Source: Acidobacteriota bacterium (GTDB lineage Bacteria > Acidobacteriota > Terriglobia > Terriglobales > SCQP01). Taken from it: a stretch of 64,000 bases of DNA. A program made the translations under genes and the position numbers. Location of the stretch: the NCBI GenBank assembly GCA_021789895.1, contig JAJYIU010000015.1, positions 24,860 to 88,859 on the forward strand, read 5' to 3'. The number at the start of each line of letters is the position of its first letter. Within the stretch, counting starts at the first letter, position 1. This document shows positions 17,648 through 27,274 of this stretch, one piece after another. Under the pieces are notes generated by a model. That model was not told the origin of the DNA. It saw only the letters and a list, made by a program, of their open reading frames with translations, and made no database searches.

Positions 17648-19018
17648 TTGCCCGCAACGGACAACATTCCGGCACCGGCGGCGGCGCGCTCCGCCTATAT
17701 CTATTGGATCGCCGGGGTCGCGGCGACCGCCGGGCTGCTATTCGGCTTCGACATTGCGGTCATCAACGGCGCGCTGGTTTTCCTGCGCCAGCAGTTGCAC
17801 CTGACCGAGTTCGGCACCGAGATCGCCGCCTCCAGCCTGCTGCTCGGCTGCGCAGCCGGCGCCGGGATTGCGGGCTGGCTGAGCGATCGTTTCGGACGCC
17901 GCCGCGTGCTGCTGCTGGCGGCGGCGCTGTTCGGCGTTTCCTCGCTGGCAGCGGCGCTGCCGCGCAATTTGAATGAATTCGTAGCGGCCCGCCTGCTCGC
18001 CGGGCTGGCGACCGGCATCGCTTCCGTACTCGCTCCGCTCTATATCTCGGAAAACGCACCCGCCGGCATCCGCGGGCGGCTAGTCACCTTCGACCAGTTG
18101 GCGATCGTGGCCGGCATCCTGCTTTCCTATGTCGTCAATTGGAGCCTGGCCGGGCTGGGGCCGAGCAGTTGGCGCTGGATGTTCGCGGCCGCCGCCGTGC
18201 CCGCGGCCGGGCTCGGCCTGGCGCTGCTGTTCGTTCCGGAAAGCGCGCGCTGGCTGGTGAAGGAAGGCCGCCGGGGCGAGGCGCTGGCGGTGCTCACGCA
18301 ACTCCAAGGGGCGCAGCAGGCCGGGCGCGAGCTGGCCGAGATCGAGCAGGCGGTGCGCGAGGAGGCGGGCTCGTTTTGGGAACTGTTCAGCCCCGGCCTG
18401 CGCCGCCCGCTGGGCCTGGCGCTGGCGCTGGCCGTGCTGCAGCAGATTACCGGGGTGAACACGGTCTTTTACTACGGCTCGCTGATTTTTCAGGACCAGG
18501 TGAAAAGCAGCAGCTCGGCCGCGCTCGGGCTCGACGTCTATATCGGGCTGGTGAACCTGCTGGTGACCCTGGTGGCGATCTGGGTGATTGACCGGCTGGG
18601 GCGCAAGCCGCTGCTGATGCTCTCCTCGGGCGGCATGGCGGTCTGCCTGCTCTTTCTCGGCCTGGAATTTCACGCGCCGAAGGTTTCGGTGCTGCCCGTG
18701 CTGCTGCTGATGCTGGCCTATGTCGCCAGCTTCGGCATTGGCCTGGGTCCCGGGGTCTGGGTGGTGCTCTCCGAACTATTTCCCACCCGCCTGCGCGGCC
18801 GCGCCATGGGCCTGGCCACCGTCTGTCTCTGGCTGGCATCGCTGCTGCTGACGCTGACCTTCCTCTCGCTGGTCAGCGCGCTGGGCCCGGCGGGCGCGTT
18901 CTGGATCTATGCCGGCCTGTCGCTGTTCACCTGTTGGCTGGTCTGGCGCGGCTTGCCGGAAACCAAAGCCCGCAGCCTGGAGCAGATCGAGCAGTTCTGG
19001 AAAACGCGCCGCCGATGA
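17648..19018 (+). CDS. Sugar-porter-family MFS transporter
   Basis: About 456 residues if it starts at the TTG at 17648, which has an AGGA ribosome-binding site 8 nt upstream; the in-frame ATG at 17570 adds 26 unlikely residues that overlap the divergent gene. Twelve membrane helices are expected. Sugar-porter signatures are present: GFDIAVINGALVF, GWLSDRFGRRRVLL, RLLAGLATGIASVLAPLYISE, PESARWLVKEGR, QQITGVNTVFYYG, DRLGRKPLL and a C-terminal PETKARSLEQIE. It is a likely proton-coupled uptake system for a hexose or pentose. Its TGA overlaps the ATG of the DUF5107/TPR gene (ATGA), implying linked function. Confidence 0.9.
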   Translation: MPATDNIPAPAAARSAYIYWIAGVAATAGLLFGFDIAVINGALVFLRQQLHLTEFGTEIAASSLLLGCAAGAGIAGWLSDRFGRRRVLLLAAALFGVSSLAAALPRNLNEFVAARLLAGLATGIASVLAPLYISENAPAGIRGRLVTFDQLAIVAGILLSYVVNWSLAGLGPSSWRWMFAAAAVPAAGLGLALLFVPESARWLVKEGRRGEALAVLTQLQGAQQAGRELAEIEQAVREEAGSFWELFSPGLRRPLGLALALAVLQQITGVNTVFYYGSLIFQDQVKSSSSAALGLDVYIGLVNLLVTLVAIWVIDRLGRKPLLMLSSGGMAVCLLFLGLEFHAPKVSVLPVLLLMLAYVASFGIGLGPGVWVVLSELFPTRLRGRAMGLATVCLWLASLLLTLTFLSLVSALGPAGAFWIYAGLSLFTCWLVWRGLPETKARSLEQIEQFWKTRRR

Positions 19019-22000
19019 AGATTCACCGGCCCAACTCCACCCCGCCGCCGGCGGCCGGCGTTCGCGCCTGGGAACAGCCGCTGACGATTCCCACCTACGC
19101 CGCCGGCGCGCCCGAGCCCTACCCGATGTTTCTCGAAACCCGGGTGTACCAGGGCAGCAGCGGCCGGGTTTATCCCCAACCCATCACCGAGCGCATCGCC
19201 GACGGCAAAACCGAGCGCGAATATCGCGCGGTGTATCTGGAAAACGAATACGTGCAACTGCTGATCCTGCCCGAAATCGGCGGGCGCATCCATGCCGGGC
19301 TGGATAAGACCAACCAGTACGACTTTTTTTACCGCCAGCGGGTGATCAAGCCGGCGCTGGTGGGGCTGCTGGGGCCGTGGATTTCCGGCGGGGTGGAGTT
19401 CAACTGGCCGCAGCATCACCGCCCCTCGACTTTCATGCCGGCGCATGCAGCCATCGAGGAACGCGCCGACGGCGGGCGCACGGTATGGCTGGGCGAGCAC
19501 GATCCGATGGAGCGCATGAGCTGCCGCCTGGGAATCACGCTCTGGCCCAGCAAATCGCTGATCGAAGCCCAGGCGCACATCTTCAACCGCACCCGCCAGA
19601 CGCAATCGTTTCTCTGGTGGGCCAACGCCGCGGTGCACGTGCATGACGAGTACCAGGCCTTCTTTCCTCCCGACGTGGCCTGGGTGGCCGATCACGCCCG
19701 CCGCGCGGTCACCCGCTATCCCATCGCGCGCGGCATTTATTACGGCGTGGATTACCGCCCCGGCACCGACATATCCTGGTGGCGGAATATTCCGGCGCCC
19801 ACCTCCTACATGGTCACCGCCTCGAATTACGACTTCATGGGCGGCTACGATCATCGCCGGCAGGCCGGGGTGGTGGCCATCGCCGATCGCCACATCGCGC
19901 CCGGGAAAAAGCTGTGGACCTGGGGCAACTCGGAATTTGGGCGCGCCTGGGAGCGCAATCTCACCGACGCCGACGGCCCCTATATCGAGCTGATGCTCGG
20001 CGCCTATACCGATAACCAGCCCGATTTTTCCTGGCTGCGTCCGTACGAAAGCCGCGAATTCGCGCATTATTGGTATCCAATCCAGCGCATCGGCCCGGTC
20101 AAAAACGCCAACCGCCGGCTGGCGGTGAACCTGGAAGTGGAGGCGGGGCGGGCGCGGGCCGGCGTCTGCGCCAGCGAGCGGATCGCGGCGCGCGTCGAGC
20201 TATGCGCCGCTTCCGGGCGGCTGTGGGAAGAGGAATGCGAGATCGCGCCCGGCCGGCCCTTCGTGCGCGAGTTCGAGCCGGCCAGCGGCCGCGCGCCCGA
20301 GGAATATCTGCTGCGGGTCCTGGACGGCGAGGGCAGGGAACTGATCCGCTACCGGCCGCTCCCGCCGGTGGACGCCGCGCCGCCCGCAGACGGCGGCCGG
20401 GAGGGGAAGGGGCGCGCCAAGGCCATCGCGGCCCGCTGTGACGGCGCAACCGCTCAGGCTACGCCCGCCACCGAGCCGCCGCCGCCGGCGGAGGTCGCGA
20501 GCAACGACGAGTTGTACCTGACGGGCATGCACCTGGAACAATACCGCCATGCGACGCGCGCGCCCGAGCCTTACTGGCAGGAAGCCGTGCGCCGCGACGG
20601 CGGCGACAACCGCGCCCACCTGGCCCTGGGCCGGCGGCGCCTGCGGCAGGGAGAATTCAGCGCCGCCCTGGAGCATTTCCAGGCGGCGATTGCCCGGCTG
20701 ACCGCACGCAATTCCAATCCCGACGAGGGCGAAGTTTTTTACCAACTGGGCGTGGCGCTCCATCATCTCGGCCGCGACGATGAGGCGTATATCGCTTTTT
20801 ATAAAGCGGCCTGGAATGCGGCCTGGCGCGGGGCCGCGTTTTATTCACTGGCGGAAATCGCCGCCCGGCGCGGCGAATTGGCCGCCGCGCTGGAGCACCT
20901 CGACCACTCCCTTGCCGCCAATGCCGCCAATTTCAAAGCGCGCAATCTGAAAACCGCGCTGCTGCGGCATTCGGGCGAAACGGAAGCGGCGCGGCGGCTG
21001 GCGGCGGAAGCGATGGCGAGCGACTGGCTCAATCCGGGAGCGCGCCATGAAGCGCGGCTGCTGGGGATTGCGGCGGCCAGCGCGCCGGGCGCAGCGCCGC
21101 CGGCGCCGGGACGGCTGCAAATCCATATGGCGGCGTTAGACGCCGATTTCCAGCTTGCGCTCGATGCCGCCTTCGACTATGCCGCCGCCGGACTTTGGCA
21201 GGAAGCCCGCGATCTGCTGCTGCCGCATGGCCGCGCCGAGCGGCCCCATCCGATGGCGCTCTATGCCAGCGGCTATTTTGCCGCGCAGGCGGGCGAGGCC
21301 GCGGCGGCGCGGGCATGCTATCGCCGCGCGGGCGAGGCTCCGGCGGATTATTGTTTTCCGGCGCGGCTGGACGAGATGCTGGTTCTGGAGGCGGCGCTGG
21401 CTGCGCTGGACGATCCGGCCGGGGCCGAAAACAACGATTCCGGCGCGGCGCGGGCGGCGGAGCTTCGCGCCGCCGCGCGGGCGCATTATTACCTGGGCAA
21501 TCTCTATTACGACAAGCGGCGGCGCGAGGACGCCGCCCGGCACTGGGCCGAAGCGGCGCGGCTGGCGCCGGAATTCGCCCCGGCCTGGCGCAATCTGGCG
21601 ATCGCCGCCTACCGGCTGCGCTATCCGCCAGAAGAAATCCGCAACTATTCCCGCCAGGCGTTTACCGCCGGGCAGAAGGATTCCCCGCCGGCGGCTGCGA
21701 CCCAGGCCCGGCTGTTGGAAGAGCTCGACCAGTTGGAAAAGCGCCTGGGCGCCGCGCCCGCCGATCGCCTGGAACGGCTCGAGCGCTTTCCGCAGCTTCT
21801 GGCCGAACGCGATACGCTGGCGCTCGAGCGGGCGGCGCTATTGCTGCGCCTCGATCGCCCGCAGGCAGCGCTCGAACAGCTTGCCGCCCGCCGTTATCAT
21901 CCCTGGGAAGGCGGCGAAGGATTGGCGAGCGAAGTTTATACCCAGGCGCACCTGCGGCTGGCGCAGGCCGCGCGCGAGGCCGGCGCGGCTGCCAACGCCC

Positions 22001-22512
22001 TCGAGCATTGCCGCGCGGCGCGCCGCCTGCCGGAAAATTTGGGCGAGTTCCGCCATCCGCTGGCTTCGCTCGCCGCGGTTGATTACCAGGCCGCGCTGGC
22101 TCACCAGGCGCTGGGGCAGGCGGATGAGGCGCGGGCAGATTTCGAGCGCGCTGCCGCTGCCGTCGAGGCCGCGCCCGCGGCGTCCGACTATTGGCGCGCA
22201 TTGGCGCTGCGCGCCCTCGGCCGCGAAGCCGAGGCGAGGGCCTGCCTCGAGCGCCTGCGTGAATTCGCCCGCGCCCGCCGCGCCGCGCCGGGCAAGCCGG
22301 ATTATTTCGCCACTTCAGCGCCGGATTTCTCCGTGTTTCCCCAGGATTTGAGCATGGCGCATGCCATCGAAGCCGATTGGCTGGAGGCGCTGGCGCTACT
22401 CGGGTTCAACCAGCGGAAAGAAGCACGGCGCGGCCTGGAAGCCGTGCTGCGGCTCGATCCATCCCACCCGGCCGCCGCCTTTCTGCGCGAACTCGAGGCC
22501 GCATCCGGCTGA
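19015..22512 (+). CDS. DUF5107 / tetratricopeptide-repeat protein
   Basis: 1165 residues. The N-terminal third (about 20-380) is a DUF5107 region with many aromatic and histidine residues (YVQLLILPEIGGRIHAGLDKTN, EFNWPQHHRPS, FLWWANAAVHVHDEYQ); such domains look like carbohydrate-binding or mutarotase-type beta-sandwich folds. The rest is rich in helical TPR-like repeats (DNRAHLALGRRRLRQGEFSAALEHFQAAI, VFYQLGVALHHLGRDDEAYIAFYKAAW). No signal peptide is seen. It is translationally coupled to the upstream sugar porter, so it probably handles the imported sugar or a derived glycan. The exact reaction is unknown. Confidence 0.85.
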   Translation: MKIHRPNSTPPPAAGVRAWEQPLTIPTYAAGAPEPYPMFLETRVYQGSSGRVYPQPITERIADGKTEREYRAVYLENEYVQLLILPEIGGRIHAGLDKTNQYDFFYRQRVIKPALVGLLGPWISGGVEFNWPQHHRPSTFMPAHAAIEERADGGRTVWLGEHDPMERMSCRLGITLWPSKSLIEAQAHIFNRTRQTQSFLWWANAAVHVHDEYQAFFPPDVAWVADHARRAVTRYPIARGIYYGVDYRPGTDISWWRNIPAPTSYMVTASNYDFMGGYDHRRQAGVVAIADRHIAPGKKLWTWGNSEFGRAWERNLTDADGPYIELMLGAYTDNQPDFSWLRPYESREFAHYWYPIQRIGPVKNANRRLAVNLEVEAGRARAGVCASERIAARVELCAASGRLWEEECEIAPGRPFVREFEPASGRAPEEYLLRVLDGEGRELIRYRPLPPVDAAPPADGGREGKGRAKAIAARCDGATAQATPATEPPPPAEVASNDELYLTGMHLEQYRHATRAPEPYWQEAVRRDGGDNRAHLALGRRRLRQGEFSAALEHFQAAIARLTARNSNPDEGEVFYQLGVALHHLGRDDEAYIAFYKAAWNAAWRGAAFYSLAEIAARRGELAAALEHLDHSLAANAANFKARNLKTALLRHSGETEAARRLAAEAMASDWLNPGARHEARLLGIAAASAPGAAPPAPGRLQIHMAALDADFQLALDAAFDYAAAGLWQEARDLLLPHGRAERPHPMALYASGYFAAQAGEAAAARACYRRAGEAPADYCFPARLDEMLVLEAALAALDDPAGAENNDSGAARAAELRAAARAHYYLGNLYYDKRRREDAARHWAEAARLAPEFAPAWRNLAIAAYRLRYPPEEIRNYSRQAFTAGQKDSPPAAATQARLLEELDQLEKRLGAAPADRLERLERFPQLLAERDTLALERAALLLRLDRPQAALEQLAARRYHPWEGGEGLASEVYTQAHLRLAQAAREAGAAANALEHCRAARRLPENLGEFRHPLASLAAVDYQAALAHQALGQADEARADFERAAAAVEAAPAASDYWRALALRALGREAEARACLERLREFARARRAAPGKPDYFATSAPDFSVFPQDLSMAHAIEADWLEALALLGFNQRKEARRGLEAVLRLDPSHPAAAFLRELEAASG

Positions 22513-22706
22513 GCGCGATTCCCACATTGGCCAGGGAAACAGGCTGCGCTTATCGGCTTTCACACCGACGGCCTGATGCCACTACACCCTGCGGAATGGA
22601 CGGCTGAAACGCGGGCCGCGCGGGAGGAATCTATTTTAAAAAGAGGGCAGCGCAAAAGGTACGTGGAAGGGCTTGACGCCACGCACCGGATCAGGTACAG
22701 GAAGGC

Positions 22707-23384
22707 ATGGCGGAACTATTGCGGGAACCCCTGCGGCATTTATTTTTACAATTGGTGGAAAAGAATTATTCCAGCATCGGCCTGCGCGATGCCTATTTGA
22801 CACACTACGTTGCCGGCATGCTGGAGGAATTCGCCTCCACGCGCCAGCTTTACCGGCTGCGGTCGGCGGCGGGCAAGCCGCTGGAGACGGTGGCGGAAAT
22901 GCTCTCCAGCTCAAACCCTATTTCCAGCTCAGGCGGGAACGCGCACGGGGATGCAGGCGAGGCAGGATCGCGCGAGCGCGAAGTGAGGCAGCACGTCGGC
23001 GACTTCGCCCTGTTTTTTACGGGCATGTTTCCAGAAAGCCTGAATCGCAGCCGGCGGCGCCATGCCCTGCTGCTGGGCGCGAATTATTTTGCGGACACTT
23101 TGCTGGATTATGTAGCCGCGGGGAAAGAGTCGTACCGGATGGTGAGCGATTACGAGCGCAGCCAGGCGACGGAGCCGAGCCGGCAGGCGGCAGAGGCGGG
23201 CGGGTGCACGGAACGGCAGGAGACCCGCGGCAGCGGCCCCTATGCAGGCGTGCTGTTTGCCATGCTGGCGTCGGAATTCGAACGCTGCATGCACGGGCTC
23301 AACTGTTTGAAAAGCGAGCTGGAGAGTTTCCAAGATCCTATCTACATGGAAGCGCGAAAGATTATGGGCGGCGATTTAGCCTAA
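22707..23384 (+). CDS. Conserved hypothetical protein
   Basis: 225 residues, soluble, no signal peptide or membrane helix. It is helical with a central segment REVRQHVGDFALFFTGMFPESL and LLLGANYFADTLLDYVAAGKESYRMV, plus a C-terminal helix FAMLASEFERCMHGLNCLKSELES. The middle (residues 70-90 and 160-180) is low-complexity and charged. An AGGAA site precedes the ATG by 4 nt. I do not recognise a family. Its TAA directly abuts the convergent fmdB-like stop with no spacer. The 194 bp upstream holds no recognisable gene; TTGACG at 22672 could be a -35. Confidence 0.6.
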   Translation: MAELLREPLRHLFLQLVEKNYSSIGLRDAYLTHYVAGMLEEFASTRQLYRLRSAAGKPLETVAEMLSSSNPISSSGGNAHGDAGEAGSREREVRQHVGDFALFFTGMFPESLNRSRRRHALLLGANYFADTLLDYVAAGKESYRMVSDYERSQATEPSRQAAEAGGCTERQETRGSGPYAGVLFAMLASEFERCMHGLNCLKSELESFQDPIYMEARKIMGGDLA

Positions 23385-23711
23385 TCAACGCTTGGCCGGG
23401 CCGGCGCCATTGGATGAAGGGGCAGCCGGGGAGGCGGCGGGAGCTGCCGGCTTGGATTCCGTTTTCCCGGTGGAATCCGCCGGTTTGGCATCGGATGAGG
23501 CCGGCTTGGCATCCGCAGGCCGGGCGCCGCCACTACGGGCATAGTCGGTGACATACCAGCCACTGCCTTTGAACTGAATTGCGGGCGGCGACACCAGGCG
23601 TTCGAGCGAGCCTCCACAGGCGGGGCATTGCCGCAGGGGCTCATCGCGGAAGGATTGGATTTTTTCCAGCCGGCGCCGGCACTGGGTGCATTCATATTCG
23701 TATATAGGCAC
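23385..23711 (-). CDS. FmdB-family zinc-ribbon regulatory protein
   Basis: 108 residues, GTG start with a GAGGA ribosome-binding site. The N-terminus MPIYEYECTQCRRRLEKIQ and the second CPACGG pair form the FmdB two-CxxC zinc ribbon (residues 8-11 and about 31-34), followed by the family's LERLVSPPAIQFKGSGWYVTDY. The last half is Ala/Pro/Lys/Ser low-complexity sequence. The family is named from formamidase regulation in Methylophilus; its general function is not established. It lies downstream of the sigma-54 activator gene on the same strand. Confidence 0.88.
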   Translation of the reverse strand: MPIYEYECTQCRRRLEKIQSFRDEPLRQCPACGGSLERLVSPPAIQFKGSGWYVTDYARSGGARPADAKPASSDAKPADSTGKTESKPAAPAASPAAPSSNGAGPAKR

Positions 23712-23799
23712 TGGGTTTATCCTCGCCGGCGGTTAAAGAAAGCCAGCGTGCTCTCCATTCAGTTTAGCAGAAGGCGCCAGCCGGAGGCTGCCCGGCGGA

Positions 23800-24747
23800 T
23801 CAATCCAGGCGATAGCGCCGGCGCTTTTCCAGCAGCGTTTTCCGGCTGATGCCGAGGATGCGCGCGACCTCGGTTTTATGCCCGCGATGGCGCTGCAGCA
23901 CATGGGCGATATAATCGCGTTCCACTTCCGCCAGAGTGCGTTCCGGCGCGGAGTCGGCTTTTCCCTGGGGTCCCAAATCCAAGGGCAGGTCGCGCAGCCG
24001 TATGAGATTTCCATCGCAATGGATCACGGTGCGCTCGATGATATTGCGCAGCTCGCGCACGTTCCCGGGGAAAGCATAATTTCGCAGCGCCGCCAGGGCC
24101 GGCGGCTCGAGCTGCATGGAGGGGCGGTGGTGCAGGCTGCACATGCGTTCGAGAAAATGAGCGGCCAGCGGGGGAACATCGTCCGGGCGCAGCCGGAGCG
24201 GAGGAATCAGCAGCGGCACCACATTCAGGCGGTAGAACAGGTCTTCGCGGAAGGTGTGCTGCGCCACCGCGCGCTCCAAATCCACGCTGGTCAGCGCGAC
24301 CATGCGGGCCTGTATATGCAGGCTGCGATTTCCGCCCAGGCGCTCGAACGATTTTTCTTCCAGCACGCGCAACAATTTGGCCTGCAAGGGCAGCCCCAAG
24401 GCGGCGACTTCATCGAGCACCAGGGTTCCCTCGCCGGCCAATTCCAGGCGGCCGGGCTTGGTATGCTCGGCGCCGGTGAAGGCGCCGCGTTCGTAGCCGA
24501 ACAACTCGCTTTCGAGCAGTTCTTCCGGCAGGCTGGCACAATCAATTTTGATCCAGGGCTGGCCGGCATTCGGGCCGAGCAGGTGCAAGATTTGGGCCAG
24601 CAATTCTTTGCCGGCGCCACTCTCGCCGCGGATCAAAACGGTGGAGGGGGTGCCGGCGATCTTGCGAGTCAGCTCCAAGAGCCGATGCGAAACCGGATCT
24701 CCCGCCACCCAGGCGGAGAGGGGATCGAGGGCGGGAGCGGGGTTCAT
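23800..24747 (-). CDS. Sigma-54-dependent transcriptional activator without receiver domain
   Basis: 315 residues from the ATG at 24747. An AAA+ domain fills most of the protein: Walker A GESGAGKE, the sigma-54 contact loop in YERGAFTGA, Walker B GTLVLDEVAAL and the FREDLFYRLNVVPL block. A Fis-type helix-turn-helix ends the chain (HKTEVARILGISRKTLLEKRRRY). No N-terminal receiver, PAS or GAF domain is present (AAA+ starts about residue 15), so control must come through expression, a partner or oligomerisation. Its ATG overlaps the rsfS stop (ATGA). No clear -24/-12 promoter was found nearby to suggest a local target. Confidence 0.92.
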   Translation of the reverse strand: MNPAPALDPLSAWVAGDPVSHRLLELTRKIAGTPSTVLIRGESGAGKELLAQILHLLGPNAGQPWIKIDCASLPEELLESELFGYERGAFTGAEHTKPGRLELAGEGTLVLDEVAALGLPLQAKLLRVLEEKSFERLGGNRSLHIQARMVALTSVDLERAVAQHTFREDLFYRLNVVPLLIPPLRLRPDDVPPLAAHFLERMCSLHHRPSMQLEPPALAALRNYAFPGNVRELRNIIERTVIHCDGNLIRLRDLPLDLGPQGKADSAPERTLAEVERDYIAHVLQRHRGHKTEVARILGISRKTLLEKRRRYRLD

Positions 24748-25106
24748 GAGAGCAAGGCCAACTTCGGCGCATTGCGCCAAAGCCGTTCCAATCCATAGAA
24801 ATTACGGGTTTTAGCGCTAAAGATATGCACAACGATCTGGAAGTAATCGAGCACGATCCAATCCGCGCGGCGGAAGCCTTCGAGGTGCGGACTGGACATG
24901 CCCGAGCCCGCCAGCGCGCGCTCGATAGCCTCGGCAATCGCCTGGTTCTGGCGGTTATTGGCGCCATGGCAGATCATAAAGTAATCAGTCAGCGACGTTA
25001 ATTGGCGCACATCCAAGACCACGATCTCCTGGGCCTTTTTCGATTCGGCAGCCTGCAAAGCGCGTTTTAACCTGGTTCGGAGCTGGCGATCGGTAAGCTT
25101 GCTCAT
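24744..25106 (-). CDS. rsfS: Ribosome silencing factor
   Basis: 120 residues from the ATG at 25106 (MSKLTDRQLRTRLKRAL); the longer open frame upstream is not protein-like. RsfS/Iojap family: KAQEIVVLDVRQLTSLTDYFMICHGANNRQ, then EGFRRADWIVLDYFQIVVHIFSAKTRNFYGLERLW. It binds L14 and blocks 50S-30S joining in starvation. It sits in the common obgE-nadD-rsfS arrangement, 64 bp after nadD. The downstream gene, coupled by ATGA, is a sigma-54 activator, which is not the usual neighbour. Confidence 0.95.
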   Translation of the reverse strand: MSKLTDRQLRTRLKRALQAAESKKAQEIVVLDVRQLTSLTDYFMICHGANNRQNQAIAEAIERALAGSGMSSPHLEGFRRADWIVLDYFQIVVHIFSAKTRNFYGLERLWRNAPKLALLS

Positions 25107-25170
25107 AGGCAATGCTGAACCATCATAATATGCGGGCGTGACTTTGGCACATTTTGTAACAATTCCAATT

Positions 25171-25827
25171 CTAATAGAGACCGGCGCGGAGGGCATATTC
25201 GGCCACACGGGGAGGCAGTGATTGGGACAAACCGGAAAGGGAGCGGGCGCGAGCCAGGCGGCGTATGCCACTGGAAGAGAAGGGCTGATTGAAGCGCGGC
25301 AGCCACCAGACGCTGCTATGGCGCAGGCGCAAGCCCTGGCGCCGGGTCTGGCGCAGCCAGGCAGCGGGGACGACCTCGGTGGCGCTCAGCGGGAGGCTGC
25401 CGCGATGGGCAACGATCCAATCACAGCGGTCGAGCAGCGCGGGAAATTTATGCCAATGCGGCAGGTCATGGAAGGCATCGGCGCCGAGGAGAAAAAATAA
25501 GCGGGCGCGGGGATGGCGCAGGTGGACCCAGGCCAATTCGTCCCAGGTAAAAGATGGGCGGCCACGGTCGGGCAGGGCGGCGGGCACGGCCCAATCCAAG
25601 CCGCAAAGCGCCAGCGCCAGCATGGCAAAACGGTGATGAAAATCGGCCTGGGGACGCGGTTTATGCCAGGGGCGGCGGGCAGGCAGGAAATATACCCGGT
25701 CGAGCTGAAAGCGCCGGCGGGCGAGCCGGGCCAAACGCAAGTGGCCGAGATGCACCGGGTCGAAGCTTCCGCCCAGGACGCCAATGCGCCGCAGACCGGC
25801 GGACGATGAACGGGGCGGGGCATTCAT
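25171..25827 (-). CDS. nadD: Nicotinate-nucleotide adenylyltransferase
   Basis: 218 residues from ATG at 25827. Adenylates nicotinate mononucleotide to deamido-NAD in NAD synthesis. The nucleotidyltransferase signature [15 protein letters not shown] (with H-x-G-H) is at about 14-28. The SSSGIRR-type motif near the C-terminus ([13 protein letters not shown]) matches the family's ISSTxIR. An insertion of Arg-rich sequence around 180 is minor. Its ATG overlaps the obgE stop (ATGA). Together with nadK at 4.0-4.9 kb, two NAD(P) genes lie in this window, in separate operons. Confidence 0.94.
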   Translation of the reverse strand: MNAPPRSSSAGLRRIGVLGGSFDPVHLGHLRLARLARRRFQLDRVYFLPARRPWHKPRPQADFHHRFAMLALALCGLDWAVPAALPDRGRPSFTWDELAWVHLRHPRARLFFLLGADAFHDLPHWHKFPALLDRCDWIVAHRGSLPLSATEVVPAAWLRQTRRQGLRLRHSSVWWLPRFNQPFSSSGIRRLARARSLSGLSQSLPPRVAEYALRAGLY

Positions 25828-26876
25828 GACAGCGGAGGAGCCGGTTCCGGTTTTTGCAAATCGCCGCCGGGCGCCAATTCCGGCGCGGCCCGCAGCCGGC
25901 CGGCCATGGCCCGCACCAGGGGCTTGAGCCCGGCGCCGGTGACGGCGGAGATGGGAAAGAAATCCAGATGACGGCGGCGCGCCAGGCGCTGCAGCGCGCG
26001 CAGCCGCGCCGGATCGGCGACATCGCATTTCGAGGCGACCAACAGCATCGGCTTGCGATCAAGCCCGGCGCCGAAGCGTTGCAGCTCTTGGGCAATGATG
26101 TCGAAGTCATGCGCCGGGTCGGCGGCGGCGGCGGGGGAGACATCCACCAGATGCGCGAGCAGGCGGGTGCGCTCGAGGTGGCGCAGGAATTGCGTTCCCA
26201 GGCCATGGCCGGCATGAGCGCCCTCGATCAAGCCGGGCACATCGGCGACCACGAAGCTGAAATCGTCATCGGCGGAGACCACGCCCAGGTTGGGTTCGAG
26301 GGTGGTGAAAGGATAATCGGCGATTTTGGGGCGGGCGGCGCTGATATGCGCGATCAAAGTGCTTTTGCCGGCGTTGGGCAGGCCGACCAGGCCGACATCG
26401 GCGAGCAGTTTCAGTTCCAGGCGCAGGCGGCGGGATTCGCCCGGCTCACCCGGCTCGACCCGGCGCGGGGCGCGGTTGGTGGAGGTGGCGAAACGGGCGT
26501 TGCCACGGCCGCCGCGGCCGCCATGCGCGATGACGATCTGCTGATCGGGGCAGGTAAAATCCGCCAGGCGCTCGCCGGTAACAGCATCGTAAACGACCGT
26601 ACCGACCGGGACCGGAAGCACCAGCTTGCGGCCGACGCGCCCCTGCCGGTTGGAGCCTTCGCCGTGCCGTCCCCGCTCGGCCTTGTGCTCGGGGTTGAAG
26701 CGGAAATGCACCAAGGTATTATGGCGTTCCGAGCTGGATAAAACGATATCGCCGCCACGGCCGCCGTCGCCTCCGCTGGGGCCGCCGCGCGGCACAAATT
26801 TCTCCCGCCGGAAGGCCAGACAGCCGTTGCCGCCTCCGCCGGCCTGCACGCGAATCTCGGCTTCGTCAACGAACAT
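25824..26876 (-). CDS. obgE: Obg/CgtA GTPase
   Basis: 350 residues. The N-terminal glycine-rich Obg fold ([33 protein letters not shown]) is followed by the G domain: P-loop GLPNAGKST near 167, switch/G2 [13 protein letters not shown]3 [12 protein letters not shown] and G4 ASKCD. The short C-terminal tail is not the acidic E. coli type. Essential ribosome-associated GTPase for 50S assembly and stress signalling. Usual neighbours are present: rplU and rpmA upstream, nadD and rsfS downstream. Confidence 0.96.
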   Translation of the reverse strand: MFVDEAEIRVQAGGGGNGCLAFRREKFVPRGGPSGGDGGRGGDIVLSSSERHNTLVHFRFNPEHKAERGRHGEGSNRQGRVGRKLVLPVPVGTVVYDAVTGERLADFTCPDQQIVIAHGGRGGRGNARFATSTNRAPRRVEPGEPGESRRLRLELKLLADVGLVGLPNAGKSTLIAHISAARPKIADYPFTTLEPNLGVVSADDDFSFVVADVPGLIEGAHAGHGLGTQFLRHLERTRLLAHLVDVSPAAAADPAHDFDIIAQELQRFGAGLDRKPMLLVASKCDVADPARLRALQRLARRRHLDFFPISAVTGAGLKPLVRAMAGRLRAAPELAPGGDLQKPEPAPPLS

Positions 26877-26891
26877 AGGGCTGATAGGCAG

Positions 26892-26914
26892 AAAAGGCGG
26901 CCGTGAGGGCCGCC
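26892..26914 (-). terminator. Intrinsic terminator after rpmA
   Basis: On the minus strand GGCGGCC (26914-26908) pairs perfectly with GGCCGCC (26902-26896) across a 5-nt loop and is followed by TTTTCT. It lies between rpmA and obgE, so part of the obgE transcription would depend on read-through or its own promoter. Confidence 0.7.
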
Positions 26915-26978
26915 CGGATCCAATTGTAAAAAAAACTCAGCCCGCGCCCGCGGCGCGCGGCAGCGAACGCCAGCGCGG

Positions 26979-27242
26979 CTAGGCCGGCGCGACCGGGGTT
27001 ACCTGCACGAATTTGCCGGCGCGTCCGCGATCCACGTAGGCGACAATGCCCGCCAGCCGGGCGTATAAGGTATCGTCTTTGCCGCGCCCGACATTGGCGC
27101 CGGGTTTCAACGGGGTGCCGCGCTGGCGGACGAGGATGGCGCCGCCCTGGACTTTTTGACCGGCAAAGACCTTGACGCCCAAGCGCTGCGCATTCGAATC
27201 GCGCCCGTTGCGCGAACTGCCCAATCCTTTTTTGTGTGCCAT
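26979..27242 (-). CDS. rpmA: Ribosomal protein bL27
   Basis: 87 residues. The N-terminus [24 protein letters not shown] is the standard bL27 start, with the flexible tail reaching the peptidyl-transferase centre. [24 protein letters not shown] follows. No N-terminal cleavage extension of the Firmicutes type. It is 32 bp after rplU and shares its promoter. Confidence 0.98.
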   Translation of the reverse strand: MAHKKGLGSSRNGRDSNAQRLGVKVFAGQKVQGGAILVRQRGTPLKPGANVGRGKDDTLYARLAGIVAYVDRGRAGKFVQVTPVAPA

Positions 27243-27274
27243 AAAGAATCCTGATTCCGATCGAGGGCAGCCGT

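Noticed and set aside
22673..23551. Alternative overlapping frame at the hypothetical gene
   Set aside because: It crosses the convergent stop codons and lacks a normal composition; the frame beginning at 22707 is preferred.
25143..25160. TTGGCAC sequence as sigma-54 promoter
   Set aside because: The -12 element does not match (GTAAC instead of TTGCA-type) and it points away from rsfS.
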